The notes under the pieces are model-generated. The model did not search any database, was not told where the DNA came from, and was given only the letters and a program-made list of their open reading frames with translations. Source: Prorocentrum cordatum (taxonomy: Eukaryota > Sar > Dinophyceae > Prorocentrales > Prorocentraceae). Taken from it: a DNA stretch of 64,000 nt. The stretch lies in NCBI GenBank assembly GCA_963575745.1, contig CAUYUJ010020159.1:1-64000 (forward strand). Direction: 5' to 3'. The position numbers were made by a program, and so were the translations under genes. Shown piece by piece: positions 1 through 10,697 of this stretch (position 1 is its first letter; every line of letters begins with the position of its first letter).

Positions 1-282
1 CGATGCGGATGGCCGCCGCGTCCAGCTCCATGTGGGTTCTCGTGATCGGCGGCTCCTCTCTACTGAATGGTATGATTCGTTCCACGTGCTTGCCGAGGTC
101 GGCCTTCGCTTTCCCACCTATGTCGCACTCCATCAGACTCTCTAGAAGGCCGACCACGAGGCTCGCCACTGGCGAGCCCACCTCTCGCAGCGCCTCGGCG
201 CCGCTCGGGCGGGCTGCCTCCACCTTCTTGCGGTGCTCGATCATCACCGCCTCGAGCCTCTGGACCACGCGGCGCGTCTAGG
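1..282 (-). pseudogene. Coiled-coil tail of the LINE, cut by window edge
   Basis: The minus strand reads open to base 1 in a frame containing VQRLEAVMIEHRKKVEAA, then a helical stretch with MECDIGGKAKADLGKHVERI. The heptad-like Leu/Val spacing and charged residues suggest a coiled coil. It follows the finger region and probably belongs to the same element, continuing outside the window. Confidence 0.45.
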
Positions 283-375
283 GGATCGTGAACGCGTCGA
301 TCGTCGTGGCCGATGTCAGTCGTTGCTTGAACGCCGTTTGAAGCGTGAGCTTCGTCAGCGTCGCCAGGCACTGCA

Positions 376-1395
376 TCAAGTTATGGTCTTTCGATGTCCA
401 TTTCTTCTCGCTGTGGTTGCCGCGTCTGCGCCTCCTGCCGCCTCGGTGTCCTTGGCCGTTCTTGCCGCCCTTGCCGCCGCTCTTGCCGCCCTTTTTCCTT
501 CGGCGGGTCCACCTCCCCCATGGCGCGGTCGCCGCCCTTGTCGCCCTTGCGCGGGTTCTCGGCGGGCGGCGGAGCCAAACCGTCGCTCCCAGCAGTGCTG
601 GAGGCAGGGCAGGAGCCCTTCAGGAGCCACGCGGGCGGCCGAGCCGCCGCCGAGGCCGCTGCCGCCGAGCTCGCCATCTTCAGCAGCTGCCGCAACTGGG
701 GGCCGTCGAAAGAGAAGGGGCGCGCTCGCGGCTGTCACCCGCGATGTGGTGCGCTCAAGCACGCGTTCTGCCCTCGAGAGGGCTGGGGCTGGATCCACTC
801 GCGGTAGCCGATGTCCCTGTGGCTGCCGTCGTAGTCGTTCAGCACGTTGTTCTCGAAGCTCTGCCAGCCGTTGATAGCCCGCTCGGAGCCGTTCTCGTTC
901 CTCGGAGGCGTCCTCCGGTCGCCATGCCGGTGGCGGCAGCAGCTCGCGCCCGAGTGGGCCTCGAGCGCTGTGGGCGGGTCGTGGCTGAGATGTCTTGAGC
1001 CAAGATCCTGACGGACATGGGGGGATGTGCGTGCGAATGTGTCTTCGCAGCTCCGGCTGGTCGCTGTATTCTCCCAATGGGCACTCGGTTACCTCGGAGG
1101 GGGTCCAGGCATGTGTGCGTCTCGTCAGCTCCGCGATGCATCTGCCCGACATCCATGCTCGAAACAAGCGCCGTCGTGTATGATCAATACTAGCAAAGAC
1201 AGTGTCGCAAATGATGCACTTGTTGTCTATACATACCTGCGAGAGGACGGGAGGAGCGCCGTGGCCCTCGAGCGTTGTCGCGTTGATCTGGTGCTTGACC
1301 AGCTCGCGGTTCGTCGAAAATCTGGCACGGCATCCCTTGATCCCGCACGACAGGGGGGCGAGCTCCTCATCTTCACTATCGGTCTCCCCCAGCAC
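376..1395 (-). pseudogene. LINE C-terminal Cys/His finger region
   Basis: A 339-codon open minus frame. Near its N-terminus are CGIKGC...H, a CIDNKCIIC cluster and ECPLGEY...HIRTH, that is, three degenerate C2H2-like units. They are followed by an Arg/Glu-rich helical stretch and a low-complexity Ala/Arg/Gly tail. Such fingers are common at the C-terminus of dinoflagellate LINE polyproteins, where they are presumed to bind nucleic acid. The Ala/Gly-rich last third may simply be open because the DNA is GC-rich. The first Met is not necessarily a real start; it is more likely the downstream part of the LINE polyprotein. Confidence 0.6.
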
Positions 1396-1399
1396 CTCG

Positions 1400-1771
1400 T
1401 CAGCGGGGAGCTGGTTCTCGAAGTGCCCCGGGGGGGGCCCACTCGCGTCCCTTGAGCGTCGTGCGCAGGGCTCTGAAGTCGCACTTGCGGAAAACCTCGG
1501 AGGCCTCAGAATTGATGCTGAACAGGGTACCTAACGTACTGGGCCCCCAGACGTCCCTCAGCTCCCTGAAATGCGGATGCCCAAGAATCGTTTGGAAGTC
1601 CTCATGAAGCTGGCGGGCACAGAGGTGAAAGTGCGGGGCGGGGTTCAGCTCGCCGTTTCCAAGTATAGTTATATCGGCTACAGCTGCACCCACCAAGCGA
1701 GCTCTTGACTCGAACTTGCATTCCCCGAAGAAGGCTCTGAGGAAGTGGCGGTGATGTTCGGGGTTTGCCAT
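1400..1771 (-). pseudogene. LINE post-RT region fragment
   Basis: A 123-codon minus frame with a MANPEHHRHFLRAFFGE start region and a mixed hydrophobic/charged composition unlike the surrounding low-complexity DNA. It lies between the RT motifs and the zinc-finger tail of the same decayed LINE, matching the variable region that usually links them. The 500 bp between it and the RT motif C (1772-2282) is disrupted by stops. The function of this segment is not known. Confidence 0.5.
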
Positions 1772-2282
1772 GATAGACTGCCACCATCCCTACCTCCTTA
1801 TCATAAAATCAACCCCTGTGGGTGGGATCTCCCGCCCCTCGAACACGGCCCTGGTGGTCAACGACGTGTGTCTGCCATCCTCGTGTTCCGTGTGTGCCGC
1901 GCCTGCCATCGTCGCTCTGAGCTTTTAGCGAGAGAGGTGCCGAGGGCCCGCACCTCCGGGGGGGTGAGCACATGCGCCTCCATACCTGACCAGACACGGC
2001 CTGCAACGCTAGCCAAGAACATGCTGCGCTTGCTCCTCCAAGGGCCAGGCGCAGCCCAGTAGTTCCGAAGGTTACTCCACCCTGCGGAACCAGCTCTTAT
2101 CCGTGCCCGCTTATTTCCTTATCGTTTCCTCATCCGTATCATAACCATGTCTACTACTCTAAATAACTCGTGCCTTGACCTCGTGCTTGTTGCTACCGTT
2201 GATATCAATGTACCCGCCCAAGTGTATCATGTTCATCATCGTCCTCCCCGAAGCTCTCTCCTCCGCCTCCTTGGTGTCCCTG

Positions 2283-3878
2283 TTAGTGGCTAGGTGCACT
2301 AAGTGTATCTTGCTTGTCCACGTTCTGTGCGTACCCGCCCTCAGTCAAGTACTTGTCTAGTATCTTATTGTCCAGATAATCGAGGCTCAGGGCCTCGCGT
2401 GCAGCCCCACTCGGCACAATGGCAATTCTGATCAGGTCGTCTATGAAGCCTCCGAGCGCCAGGTCATCCCAGCGGTCGGACAGAGGGCTCTTGCATGCCA
2501 GGCTATCTCCCACAACCTGCCCGAGTTCACGCTGCCAGGCACTGACGATCGGGTAGAAAGATTCCATGAACAGCTCGGCTTCGTTCGAATCGCCCATCCC
2601 CCCTCCTTTCGTCGGTGTCATCGCCGCGTCGCCATCGCTAGCCTCGTAGTAGAATGCCCGTGCTCCTGTGGTGCGTGAGTAGCTCATCGTAGTGCTCATC
2701 CACTCCTCGAGACCTGTGGGCGTCGTGTAGGCGCGCGCGATGTCCTGTGCCGAACGCGTTTCTCATGTCATGCGATTTGACCAAATAATAGTGTTTGCAG
2801 CGGCGCAATTTCCACATGGCAAGTTTAATGATGATCATGAGCCCCCCCCTCCTCCGATGAATTATCCCGCCGTGCGCCCAGGGGGGGGAGGGGGCTCATA
2901 TGGGCCACCGTAATCCACTAGGCCCACGCGCAACAATAGCCTCCACCAGTGACAGAAACAATGCAACAGTCTGAGACACCGTGTGATGTCCATGACCGTG
3001 TTGCCCGGGTCGGGCTGCCTGGGCCTCGAAGTCCAGGAGGTCGGGGTCGCGTGCTCGCCACGTGGAGCCTAAGCCCTCGCGAGGGAGGCCTGGGCGGAAG
3101 AGGTGGGTGGGGAAGAGGAGCAACTTCGCGACCTCCACGGGCCACGACCACGGCGGGGCATAACGACGGTGATGAGAATGTCGCAATCGTTTCTTCAACA
3201 ATTCTAAACCCTCAGCCGCCATCTCGAAATCCTCGCTCGTGGGTAGAGGGAGGCCTCTGGGTCCGTAGGGTGGTATCTCATCCAAGGGAGTATTGATAAG
3301 ATCTTGTATCTTATCTGGGTGCATGTACTTGCCTAGGATAGCGTTGACGGCCGTGAGCCCTCCTTCCACTCCTGGTTTCTGGAGGAGCTCTCGAATGTCA
3401 GCGGAGTTGGGGCGGCTCGTCGGGAGGGCGAGGTAGCGCCTTTTACGGGCCCCATCCTGGTACCAGCTCGAAGGCGTACAAGCTTACCTGCTCTAGCCTG
3501 GTCCCGCACCTCCCGCGCCTCCCTGATCTCCTGCTCCAGAGTCTCCCTCCTCCACCATTCCTGCCGTCGAGCGTGCGACTTGATCGCTCTGTCGAGTCGT
3601 CGAAGGGGCTCGCTCGTGATCGTGAACCCGAGGACCCTGAGGGTAGCACGCTCCGCTAACAGCCTACGTCGTTCCGCTTTCGCCTCCTGGAGCCAGTCTG
3701 GGGCCGAGTGCTCGGCCGAAAAGAACTCGCGAGCGACCTCTCTGATCGCGTGGGCCACCGCGCCAGCATGTCGGGTCGGCTCGCCGTCCGTCGTGAGGAC
3801 ACGGCACAAGATCCTCCTCTCCTCCCAGACCTGCCCCGTTCGTTGCATGAACTCCCCCCTCCGATGTCCCATCTGCAA
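2283..3878 (-). pseudogene. LINE linker and reverse transcriptase, several frames
   Basis: 3878-3333 encodes a basic Arg/Glu-rich helical linker typical of the stretch before the RT domain, and 3369-2896 continues with an APPWSWPVEVAKLLL segment. Motif A (DMRNAF) is at about 2770 in the frame opening at 2838. Motif B (GGGMGDS) at about 2610 and motif C (GFIDDL) at about 2445 are in the frame opening at 2699. The FIDD box stands where active enzymes have F/YxDD. The interval between 2896 and 2838 is too short for the fingers-region motifs, so an internal deletion is likely. Confidence 0.7.
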
Positions 3879-3929
3879 GGCCGCCGCCAGAGCCCCCCCA
3901 GTCCCACTGGATGTTATGCTGCTGCTGCT

Positions 3930-4985
3930 GGGGGGTTGGGGCGGGCAAGGACATGCGCAGGGGCATGGGGACGTGGTCGATCATGCGTGGGAGGGCCTGG
4001 AGACGTCTCTGGGACCTCCAAAACGTATGCATTTGGATTCCCGTGTCCAATAGAGCTCGAGGTCCTAGAAAGTAATCGATCCGACTTCGTGCCCCCTTGA
4101 GGCCGTTGTACGTATGTCCCAGATCGAAGGAGGAGTTGAGGAAACTCATACGGCTGTCCGAATAGGCTTTCCGCACAACAGTGGCTACTGCATCCTCATG
4201 TTCAGCCTGGAAAGGGCCAAGGGTGCTGTCCACGATTATCTCTCGCCCTTCCTTCCCATCCGCATGTTCATATCGGCGAAGACGATGGGAGTGATCCACC
4301 CTGGGGCTGTGTCGATCTCCTCTTTGATCCAGGCCGCAAGTTGCCTACATGTGGTACGCCATAATCGGATATTCCGTGCTGAACTTGATCGCGGAGGGCA
4401 GAAGCCTACTATAAGCCGTTGTCGGAGCGGGCCGCGCTGGATGTCCAGACTGCCTGCTCTACCCTGTAGGTGCTGGGGTGGGTGGTCGGTGCGGGCGATG
4501 TGTTGCTCCTTGAACTGCCGGCTGGCAATAGCAACGGCCACCCCCGCGGACGAGTTCGCACTGCCACCTCTCCCCCAGCCCCAGTGGACCCAATGATGGT
4601 ACGGGGTGCTCTCATAGAAGTGGGCGTGTCCCAGGCGGGTGCGCATCTTCGTGCCTGGCAGGAGGATAGCTGTGGTCTTGGCAAACTCCGTAGAAATAGT
4701 TTCCGCCCTGCCCGCACGCGTAAGGGCGAATGGGCTGTATCCAACAAATGTGGTCCTCACGCTCGGCGCAGATGGTGGTGATGACGGTGACGGCATGTCA
4801 TGTATGATCCCCTCGGCCCGAGCCGTGCTCTCGTGTTCCTCCATAGTGCTCCTCGGGCCCCGACCAGTCATCACACCCTGGTAGTATGTGTCCCACCCGT
4901 CCCGATTCAGCTCCCCCATCTGAGACTGGGGACTGCCAAACCGCGTCTCGATAGGAACCGTTGTTCTTGACACCCAGTCCTCCAT
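3930..4985 (-). pseudogene. LINE endonuclease (EEP) domain, frameshifted
   Basis: Two overlapping minus frames together give an apurinic-endonuclease-like domain, which in LINEs nicks target DNA to prime reverse transcription. The first, about 4985-4236, shows the central strand region and the metal-site motif ADMN (GDFN equivalent) near its end. The second, 4299-3930, continues with SRIDYFLGP and then IDHVPM, which stands where SDHxP normally is. The frame changes at about 4250. The N-terminal LxxQE strand is not clear. Family assignment rests on motif order; the copy cannot encode an active enzyme without the frame change. Confidence 0.7.
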
Positions 4986-5204
4986 CTGGTCACCTACGTT
5001 GCTGTAGTCCGTCTCCTCCACCCGTCCTCTGTCTCCCAGTCTTCCCATCCTGCCCCCCTGCCGCGCGGGAGCACCGCGGCGGCGCGGCGAGAGCCGCACC
5101 GCTGACCAGGTGGGGGGGTGCGCGATCCTGGGCGGATCGCGGCAGTGAGGGGGGGGTGGGCAGAGGCCGCATGAATGCGTCGGCCTGAGCCGTCCGCGGC
5201 CTTG

Positions 5205-5283
5205 GAGGAGGAGGAGGAGGAGGAGGAGGAGGAGGAGGAAGAGGCGGAGGAGGAGGAAGAGGCGGAGGAGGAGGAGGAGGACA
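5205..5283. repeat. (GGA)n microsatellite
   Basis: Nearly pure GGA/GGC triplets. The long frames across it are simple-sequence artefacts. Confidence 0.95.
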
Positions 5284-5289
5284 TCCCTG

Positions 5290-6100
5290 GGCACTCTCAG
5301 GCGGCGCTGGCGCGAATCGTCAAGCTACCGGCCGCCTCCCCCTGCCCTCCCCCCTGCAACGCCCGCTTTGCCGCCGGAAGACTAGGAACTCTGGGCATTT
5401 TCTTGGGGTGGAGGGCTTCGGGTGAAATCCATGCATTTAAGACGCTGAAATAAAGAACTGTTTGGATTCGGAAAGGACTCGATGTTCCTCAGGTTCCTTC
5501 AGTGCTGTTCCTCTTGCCCTCCTGGGGCACGGAGGCGCTTACAGGGCCAAGAAGGGGCTTCGTTCCTTATTTACCGTTCCTTCTGTCAGCGGCCCGACTG
5601 GATGGGCTTTTGCACCTCGAAAATCAATCCGTCTTGAGATTCACCTTGTGCAAATCCAGGCCTCGAGAATCCATCGAAACGGCACTTCCGATTTCACCGC
5701 CCTCCACCTGAAGAACATGCTCGGAAATTGTCTCCTGCCCCCCGCTCGTCCAGCCTTGAGCTGGAGCACGTGGACGACCCGCATGAGGAGTGGCACACCT
5801 GCCCCATCTCGCCCGCCCGGCTCCAGACGGGCAAGGCCTTTCCACACAGGAAGGCTCCGCAGACGCCTCTTCGGGCTGGACGGAAAGGGCAGCTAGCGGC
5901 TAGCACTGTGTTGTTCCCACAACGTACTTCAGGACCACATCCCAGAAGCACTGTCGAGGACCCAGAAGAGTATCGAAACAGTGTCGAACGAGTACCGCCT
6001 CCCAGGACCCGATGCGTGAAAACCCTCCAGCGTCGGTGCTCTCTTGGTGCTCGAGATTCGCTTGAGTGATCAAGGCCAAGATGGGTTTGAACATCCTCTT
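5290..6100. other. No gene recognised
   Basis: Unique-looking, moderately GC-rich DNA. A plus frame at 5728-6069 has a non-repetitive composition (LELEHVDDPHEEWHTC) and might be an exon, but it has no family signature and no clear boundaries. Confidence 0.5.
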
Positions 6101-6228
6101 GCCATCGCTCGGACGCCCATTCCGCGTGCATGTTTCGGTTTCGTGCGTGTTTTTTTTCGGCGCGATGATCAAAGATGCTCCTCGATGGTCCTCGCCGGGA
6201 GCAACATGCATACGCCCGAGCGATGCCA
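6101..6228. mobile_element. Inverted-repeat element, family A copy 1
   Basis: Short element with terminal inverted repeats (TIRs): left end GCCATCGCTCGGACG, right end CGCCCGAGCGATGCCA. A shared internal block CTCGATGGTCCTCGCCGGG lies near the right end. Other copies are at 34631, 39813 and 59713. No transposase; MITE-like. Confidence 0.8.
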
Positions 6229-6472
6229 AGTCCTGAGGCTAGCAGTGCAGAGGAGGCCCGGCGCCTCCCGGCGCTGGTCTTCCCGGCGCCTCCCGGCGCC
6301 ACGGTGTCTAGGCGAGGCGCCCCCAGGCGGGGCCGAGGCCGATTGCATGCAGTCGATTACGAACCCCCCTCAATCAGGCGCCAGACTGGATGAGCCTGGA
6401 GAGCTTTCGGCCTTCAAAGGGTTTAAAAGGCATCGTTCCCCCCCCCTTGCCCAATCCCCCCCCTTTTCTTAG

Positions 6473-6714
6473 AAGCCTCCTGGATGGGGCGGGCCGGAAT
6501 AAATGGGGTCGGGAGATCGCGCAGCATCGACGATACGTCGGCGATGCGTCGGCGATGCGTCGGCGATGCACCGGCGATGCATCAGCGACGTCGGCGATGC
6601 ATCGGCGACGTCTGCGTGAAGAATGTCGGGCTCCGCATCGAGCCGCATCGCCGATGCATCGGCGGTGCGGCGCGAACCTCCGACTCCATCCACTCGGACC
6701 CCACCTGGGAGGCC
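6473..6714. mobile_element. Inverted-repeat element, family C copy 1
   Basis: Outer TIRs include ATGGGGTCGGG at the left and CCGACTCCATCCACTCGG at the right, ending GGGAGGCC. The interior is an array of TCGGCGATGC decamers in both orientations, so the whole element can fold back. Copies at 38830 and 42808 share both layers. TAGA occurs just outside both ends and may be a 4-bp target duplication. Confidence 0.8.
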
Positions 6715-7214
6715 TAGAACATCCCCCACTCTCCCCCGCGCCCCTTGTGTCCGACTCGAATCTTCGGCATGCCTGCCATTGGTCGGCCTCCCGGGGGACC
6801 TGCCAAGTGTGGGCCTGAAGCATGCAGAGGTGGGTCCCGAGGGAAACGGGTCCTGGGCTCGGGGGCCCTCCCCTGGGACCCGTACCCATTGGTCGGAAGA
6901 AGGAACTGGGCAGAAACATGAAGCAGGAAGGCGTTGAAAGCAGACTGGGCTCCGTCCGCCCCCCGAGGACGGGAAAGGAGAAGCCACTCGATGCTCGATG
7001 CTTGAAGTAGGAAGGCGCTTCACGCAGATTGGAACCTGGGAATCCAGAAAGACCTGCTTTCAGCGACCGATGGGTGCTGCCTCCCGAATCGATGTGGACG
7101 GTCGTGGAGCCCGGGGAGGGCCCCTGGAGGCCGAAAAAAGCGCAGGACCCGCTCGCCACCCGGCCCGCGTGCTTCCAGGCGAAGGCTTGGGGCCCCACAG
7201 ATCCAGTGTCGACT

Positions 7215-7437
7215 GTGGCGGCCGGACTTCTCAGCGATGTGGGCCCCTGGGGGCTGGCTTCGGGCACCGAGACATTGACAGAAGTCCGCGCGGACCCCCA
7301 AAGACCGATGATGAATTCGACGACGGGAACCTCAGTCGTTGCGGCCCGATTCTTCTACGATGTGGGCCTCTGGGGGCTCACTTCGGGCACCGAGACAGTG
7401 AACCTAGACATCCGCGCGGACCTCCAAAAACCATGCC
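7215..7437. repeat. Tandem duplication, period about 123 bp
   Basis: Two diverged copies (7215-7313 and 7338-7437), each with CGATGTGGGCC, CTTCGGGCACCGAGACA and CCGCGCGGACC in the same order. Confidence 0.8.
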
Positions 7438-7480
7438 TGATTACTCAATCCTGTATTCTTCGACAAGAGCGCGAGCCCAA

Positions 7481-7573
7481 ACATGTTGACGTCTCGCGTT
7501 GGCTTACGCTTGAGCTCACTACATGAGCTCAAAATGTTGACGTCTCTCGTTGGCTTCCTTTTGAGCTCAGTAC
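7481..7573. repeat. Tandem duplication, period about 50 bp
   Basis: Two copies of a unit starting ATGTTGACGTCTC, with GTTGGCTT and TTGAGCTCA following in each. Confidence 0.85.
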
Positions 7574-7799
7574 GCCCTCTTGTCGCAGGAAGCTACGTGG
7601 AAGGCGCGGTCTCGGCGCTTTCGCATTCGCCGCTTCCCGCTGAGGGCGAGGACGCGCCGACGGCGATGCTGTCCGAGGATCCTCGGAACGAGTGCCGGCA
7701 CCAGCGTGTGCTTGTCCACCGAGGCCGTCCGAGACGACGCAGACGGCGCAACGGGGGCCGAGCTCGCGCAGAGCCCAGCGAGGCAGACACAAGACACCC

Positions 7800-8069
7800 T
7801 GATGGGCCTGCTTTCCACCAGCACCACCACCAGAAGTTGGACGGGGAGGGGGTCCTCCTCCTCCTCCTCCTCCTCCTCCTCTTCGCCCTCCTCCTCCTTC
7901 TCCTCCTCCTTCTCCTCCTCCTCCTGTCCGCCTCCTCCTCCCCCTCCTGCTCCTCCTCCTCCTGCTCCTCCTCCTATCCTCCTCCTCCTCCTCCTCCTCC
8001 TCCTCCTCCTCCTCCTCCTCCTTGCCCCCTCCAACTTCTAGTGGCGGGGGAGGAAAGCAGGCCGATCCT
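7800..8069. mobile_element. Inverted-repeat element, family M copy 1, with (CCT)n interior
   Basis: Arms of about 50 bp: left begins TGATGGGCCTGCTTTCCACC and contains AGAAGTTGGA; right contains TCCAACTTCTAGTGGCGG and ends GCAGGCCGATC. The whole interior, about 7853-8030, is a (CCT)n array. Related copies at 32568, 46160, 46447 and 18901 show that the arms are the mobile part. Confidence 0.8.
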
Positions 8070-8186
8070 GTTCTAGAAGCCCCACGTGGCTCTGGTGCGG
8101 CCGCCCAGACAGCCCCGGCGGGCCTCAACAGGCCCCCCCCCTGGAGTAGTCCCAGCTGGCCTCAACAGGCCCCCCCGCGCAGCTTC

Positions 8187-8342
8187 AGGTCGGGCCTATC
8201 CCCCTACAGGCGGATGTTGGGCGAAAAATTCAAAACATTCCGAACAAACATTCAAACCTAGCCCCCAACAAAAATCAAACACTCGTTCCCAAATGATACG
8301 ATCTTTGAATATTCCCCCTGTAGGGGGACACGCCCGACTTAA
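8187..8342. mobile_element. Inverted-repeat element, family B copy 1
   Basis: TIRs: left TCAGGTCGGGC then CCCCTACAGGCGGAT; right CCCCCTGTAGGGGGACAC then GCCCGACTTAA. Flanking octamers GCGCAGCT and GCGGAGCT match at 7 of 8 bases and are probably the target duplication. Interior is AT-richer than its surroundings. Confidence 0.85.
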
Positions 8343-8582
8343 GCGGAGCTCGGGGCAGACTCAACACCCCAATCGGGGAGACGCAAGACTCTGGTCGGGG
8401 GGACTCGGGTTGGCCCGACGGGGCCATCATGAACATGACGCGACCCAATCTGAAACTTGATGCGGGCTCCCGCTGCAGACATCCAGCGGAAACTGGACCG
8501 CCCAAACCCAAGACGGGCTCGTCAGAAAGCGCGGGCAAACCCGAGTCCCGGCGTACTCGACTCTTGCGTTTTCCTGGCCCAG

Positions 8583-8785
8583 CCCAGGCCGGTTGACGCC
8601 AGCCGGGACTGCCTGGGGGGGAGTGGCTGCCTGTGCGCAAACCGAAGCCTTACCAACCCCACGTGGCTCACCAACGTGGGCCAACACTCCAACCCAGGCC
8701 AGTTGAGGCCAACCGGGAGGGACTACCGGAGGGGGGGGGCTGCCTGTGCGTAAGCCGAAAGCTTACCAACCCCGCGTGGCGCCCA
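8583..8785. repeat. Tandem duplication, period about 110 bp
   Basis: Two units starting CCCAGGCCGGTTGA and CCCAGGCCAGTTGA; both contain GGCTGCCTGTGCG and CTTACCAACCCC. The same CCTCAACAGGCCC motif recurs twice upstream at 8116-8172. Confidence 0.8.
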
Positions 8786-9056
8786 AACCCAGGTCAGCTA
8801 GAGGGGACTGGCTGACACCACGCCCAGCTCCGACATCCCGCCGCGTGCGCGCGTCGGCGCCCTGCCACTTGCCCTGCCAATTACGGAGGGTCCCCGCGAG
8901 GCCTCGGGACATCTCCTAGCGGCCCGTCTTCAGAGATGGAGCACATCCCACGGGGGGCCTTACCGAAAGGCGAGGAGACGCTACATCCTCCTCCTCGTAT
9001 TCCTCCTTTCGACGTTGGCCGTACGTGAAGCGCGAGCTTGTTGCATCGCTCCTCTC

Positions 9057-9365
9057 CATCCTCCTCCTCCTCCTCCTCCTCCTCCTCCTCGTCCTCCTCC
9101 TCCTCAATCCTCCCTCCTCCTCCTCGATCTTCCTTCTCCTCCTCCGGACGCTCCCCTCGAAGGAGTATGGCCGAGGAGGAGGAGGAGGAGAAGGAGGAGG
9201 AGGAGGAGGACAGAGAAGGAGGATCGAGGAGGAGGACGAGGATCGAGGAGGCGGATCGAGGAGGAGCAGCAGCAGAACCGAGGAGGGCCGAGGGGGATCG
9301 ATGATCGAGGAGGATCGAGGAGGATCGAAGATCGAGGAGGATCGAGGATCGAGGAGGGCCGAGGC
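9057..9365. repeat. Inverted triplet arrays: (CCT)n facing (GGA)n
   Basis: About 100 bp of CCT triplets is followed, after a spacer of about 45 bp, by about 190 bp of GGA/GAGGATC triplets on the same strand. The two halves are complementary and could fold into a long hairpin. The 417-codon and 367-codon frames here are artefacts. Confidence 0.85.
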
Positions 9366-9449
9366 TCCCAGCCTGCGCCCCAATGTGGCGCCCGTTTCCC
9401 GCCGTCTGTACGGGCCCAGTGCTCCAGCTCGGTCTCCTCGCTCTCCACC

Positions 9450-9650
9450 TCGCCGACGTGGCCAGCGCGCCGCCGACGTGGCCAGCGCCGCCGCCGAGGC
9501 CGCCGTCGAGGTCGCCGCCGAGGCCGCCGCCGAGGTCGTTACCGTTGCTCTCGACGTCGCCGTCGTGGCCGGCGCCGTCGGTGGCGGCGCCGCCGACGGC
9601 GTCCCCGTCGACGTGGCCGCGGTCGCCGTCTTCGTAGTCGTCGGCCCAGG
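9450..9650. repeat. Degenerate GCC/GTC triplet tract
   Basis: Imperfect GCCGNC/GTCGCC triplets. All frames encode Ala/Val/Gly/Asp runs with no domain. Confidence 0.7.
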
Positions 9651-9959
9651 AGGTGGGGGACCCGAGGAGGAGGTTGGGGAGAGGAGTGGAAGGGGAGGGG
9701 GGCGAGGGAGAGGGGGAGGAGGCGGATGAAGAAGAGGAGGGGGGGCGAGGAGGAGAAAGAAAGACGAGTTTTTGTTCTGAGGCTTCCAGGCGGCTTCGAC
9801 GTCACAGGAGGTTTTCGGCAGCGCGTAAGGGGGGCGTTCCACGTCCCCAGCCAACATCGCAGACCATGCAGCCCAGGAGGGGGTGGTGGTGGCTACGACA
9901 GACCCGCCGATGTCGCCAGCGGCCCTCGGATATGTCGAGCAGGCGCAACCATGCTCCTC

Positions 9960-10125
9960 CCTATGCTTCTTCCCATCCTCCTCATCCTCCTCATCCTCAT
10001 CCCCCTCATCCTCCCCATCCTCTTCATCCTCCTCATCCTCCCCACCCTCCCCATCCTCCCCATCCTCTCCATCCTCCTCATCCCCATCCTCCCCATCCTC
10101 CCCATCCTCCTCATGTAGAGCTCGC
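9960..10125. repeat. CCTCATCCTCCC minisatellite
   Basis: Pyrimidine-rich tandem array of CCT/CAT/CCC triplets with a roughly 9-12 bp higher-order period. Confidence 0.85.
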
Positions 10126-10490
10126 TCCTCCCAATCATCCTCATCCTCCTCTCTCGCCCTTCCTCCCACCTTCCCCTTCGGATCCCAGCTCCTGGCATCT
10201 CTCGTCCCTCTCCTCCGCTCTCAGGTAGGGTAACGTCGTCTGGGGTGATCCTACGAGCCCTCTGGGGCGTAAGCGGTCTAACAAGCTCGCTCTAATCCCA
10301 TCTTCCCCTTCCAACATACGCTCCCTCTCCCACCCCCTCCCTCCCCCTGGGTCTGGATCCACCCCCGCGAGGTGCCAGAGGGTTTTTTGGGGCCCCAAGT
10401 GGCTCCAAGAGGGCCCTAGAGAGAGCCCAAGATGGCCTCCAAAATCATCTACAATGATACCCGAGAAACATCCCTATCATAATATGTTTA

Positions 10491-10697
10491 TGGCTTTAGG
10501 GCTATGGGGCTATAAGGCTATAGATCTAGAAGGCTATGGGGCTATAGGGCTACAGGGCTACAGGGCCATAGGGCTATAGGGCTATAGGGCTATAGGGCTA
10601 TAGGACTATAGGGCTATAGGGCTATAGGGCTATAAGGATATAAGGCTATAGGGCTATTAGGGCTATAGGGCTACAGGGCTATAGGGCTATATAGGGC
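10491..10697. repeat. Decamer satellite, unit CTATAGGGCT
   Basis: About 20 tandem copies of a 10-bp unit with CTATGGGGCT, CTACAGGGCT and CTATAAGGCT variants. Confidence 0.95.

Larger units (their letters stand above)
1..5000 (-). mobile_element. Degraded LINE (non-LTR retrotransposon) with C2H2-type tail
   Basis: Reading leftwards on the minus strand, fragments occur in the order expected of a dinoflagellate-type LINE: endonuclease/exonuclease/phosphatase (EEP) domain, basic linker, reverse transcriptase motifs A-C, post-RT region, Cys/His fingers, charged coiled-coil tail. The pieces lie in different frames with stops between them, so this is a dead copy. The tail still reads open at base 1, so the element continues beyond the window. 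No target-site duplication or poly(A) can be placed. It differs from the LINE at 20.5-26.3 kb, which has an RNase H domain instead of C2H2 fingers. Confidence 0.8.

Noticed and set aside
5690-5900. Plus-strand exon candidate with LELEHVDDPHEEWHTC
   Set aside because: Protein-like composition but no family match, no boundaries and competing open frames.
10491-10697. Telomeric repeat
   Set aside because: The CTATAGGGCT decamer resembles but is not a TTTAGGG-type repeat, and it is internal.
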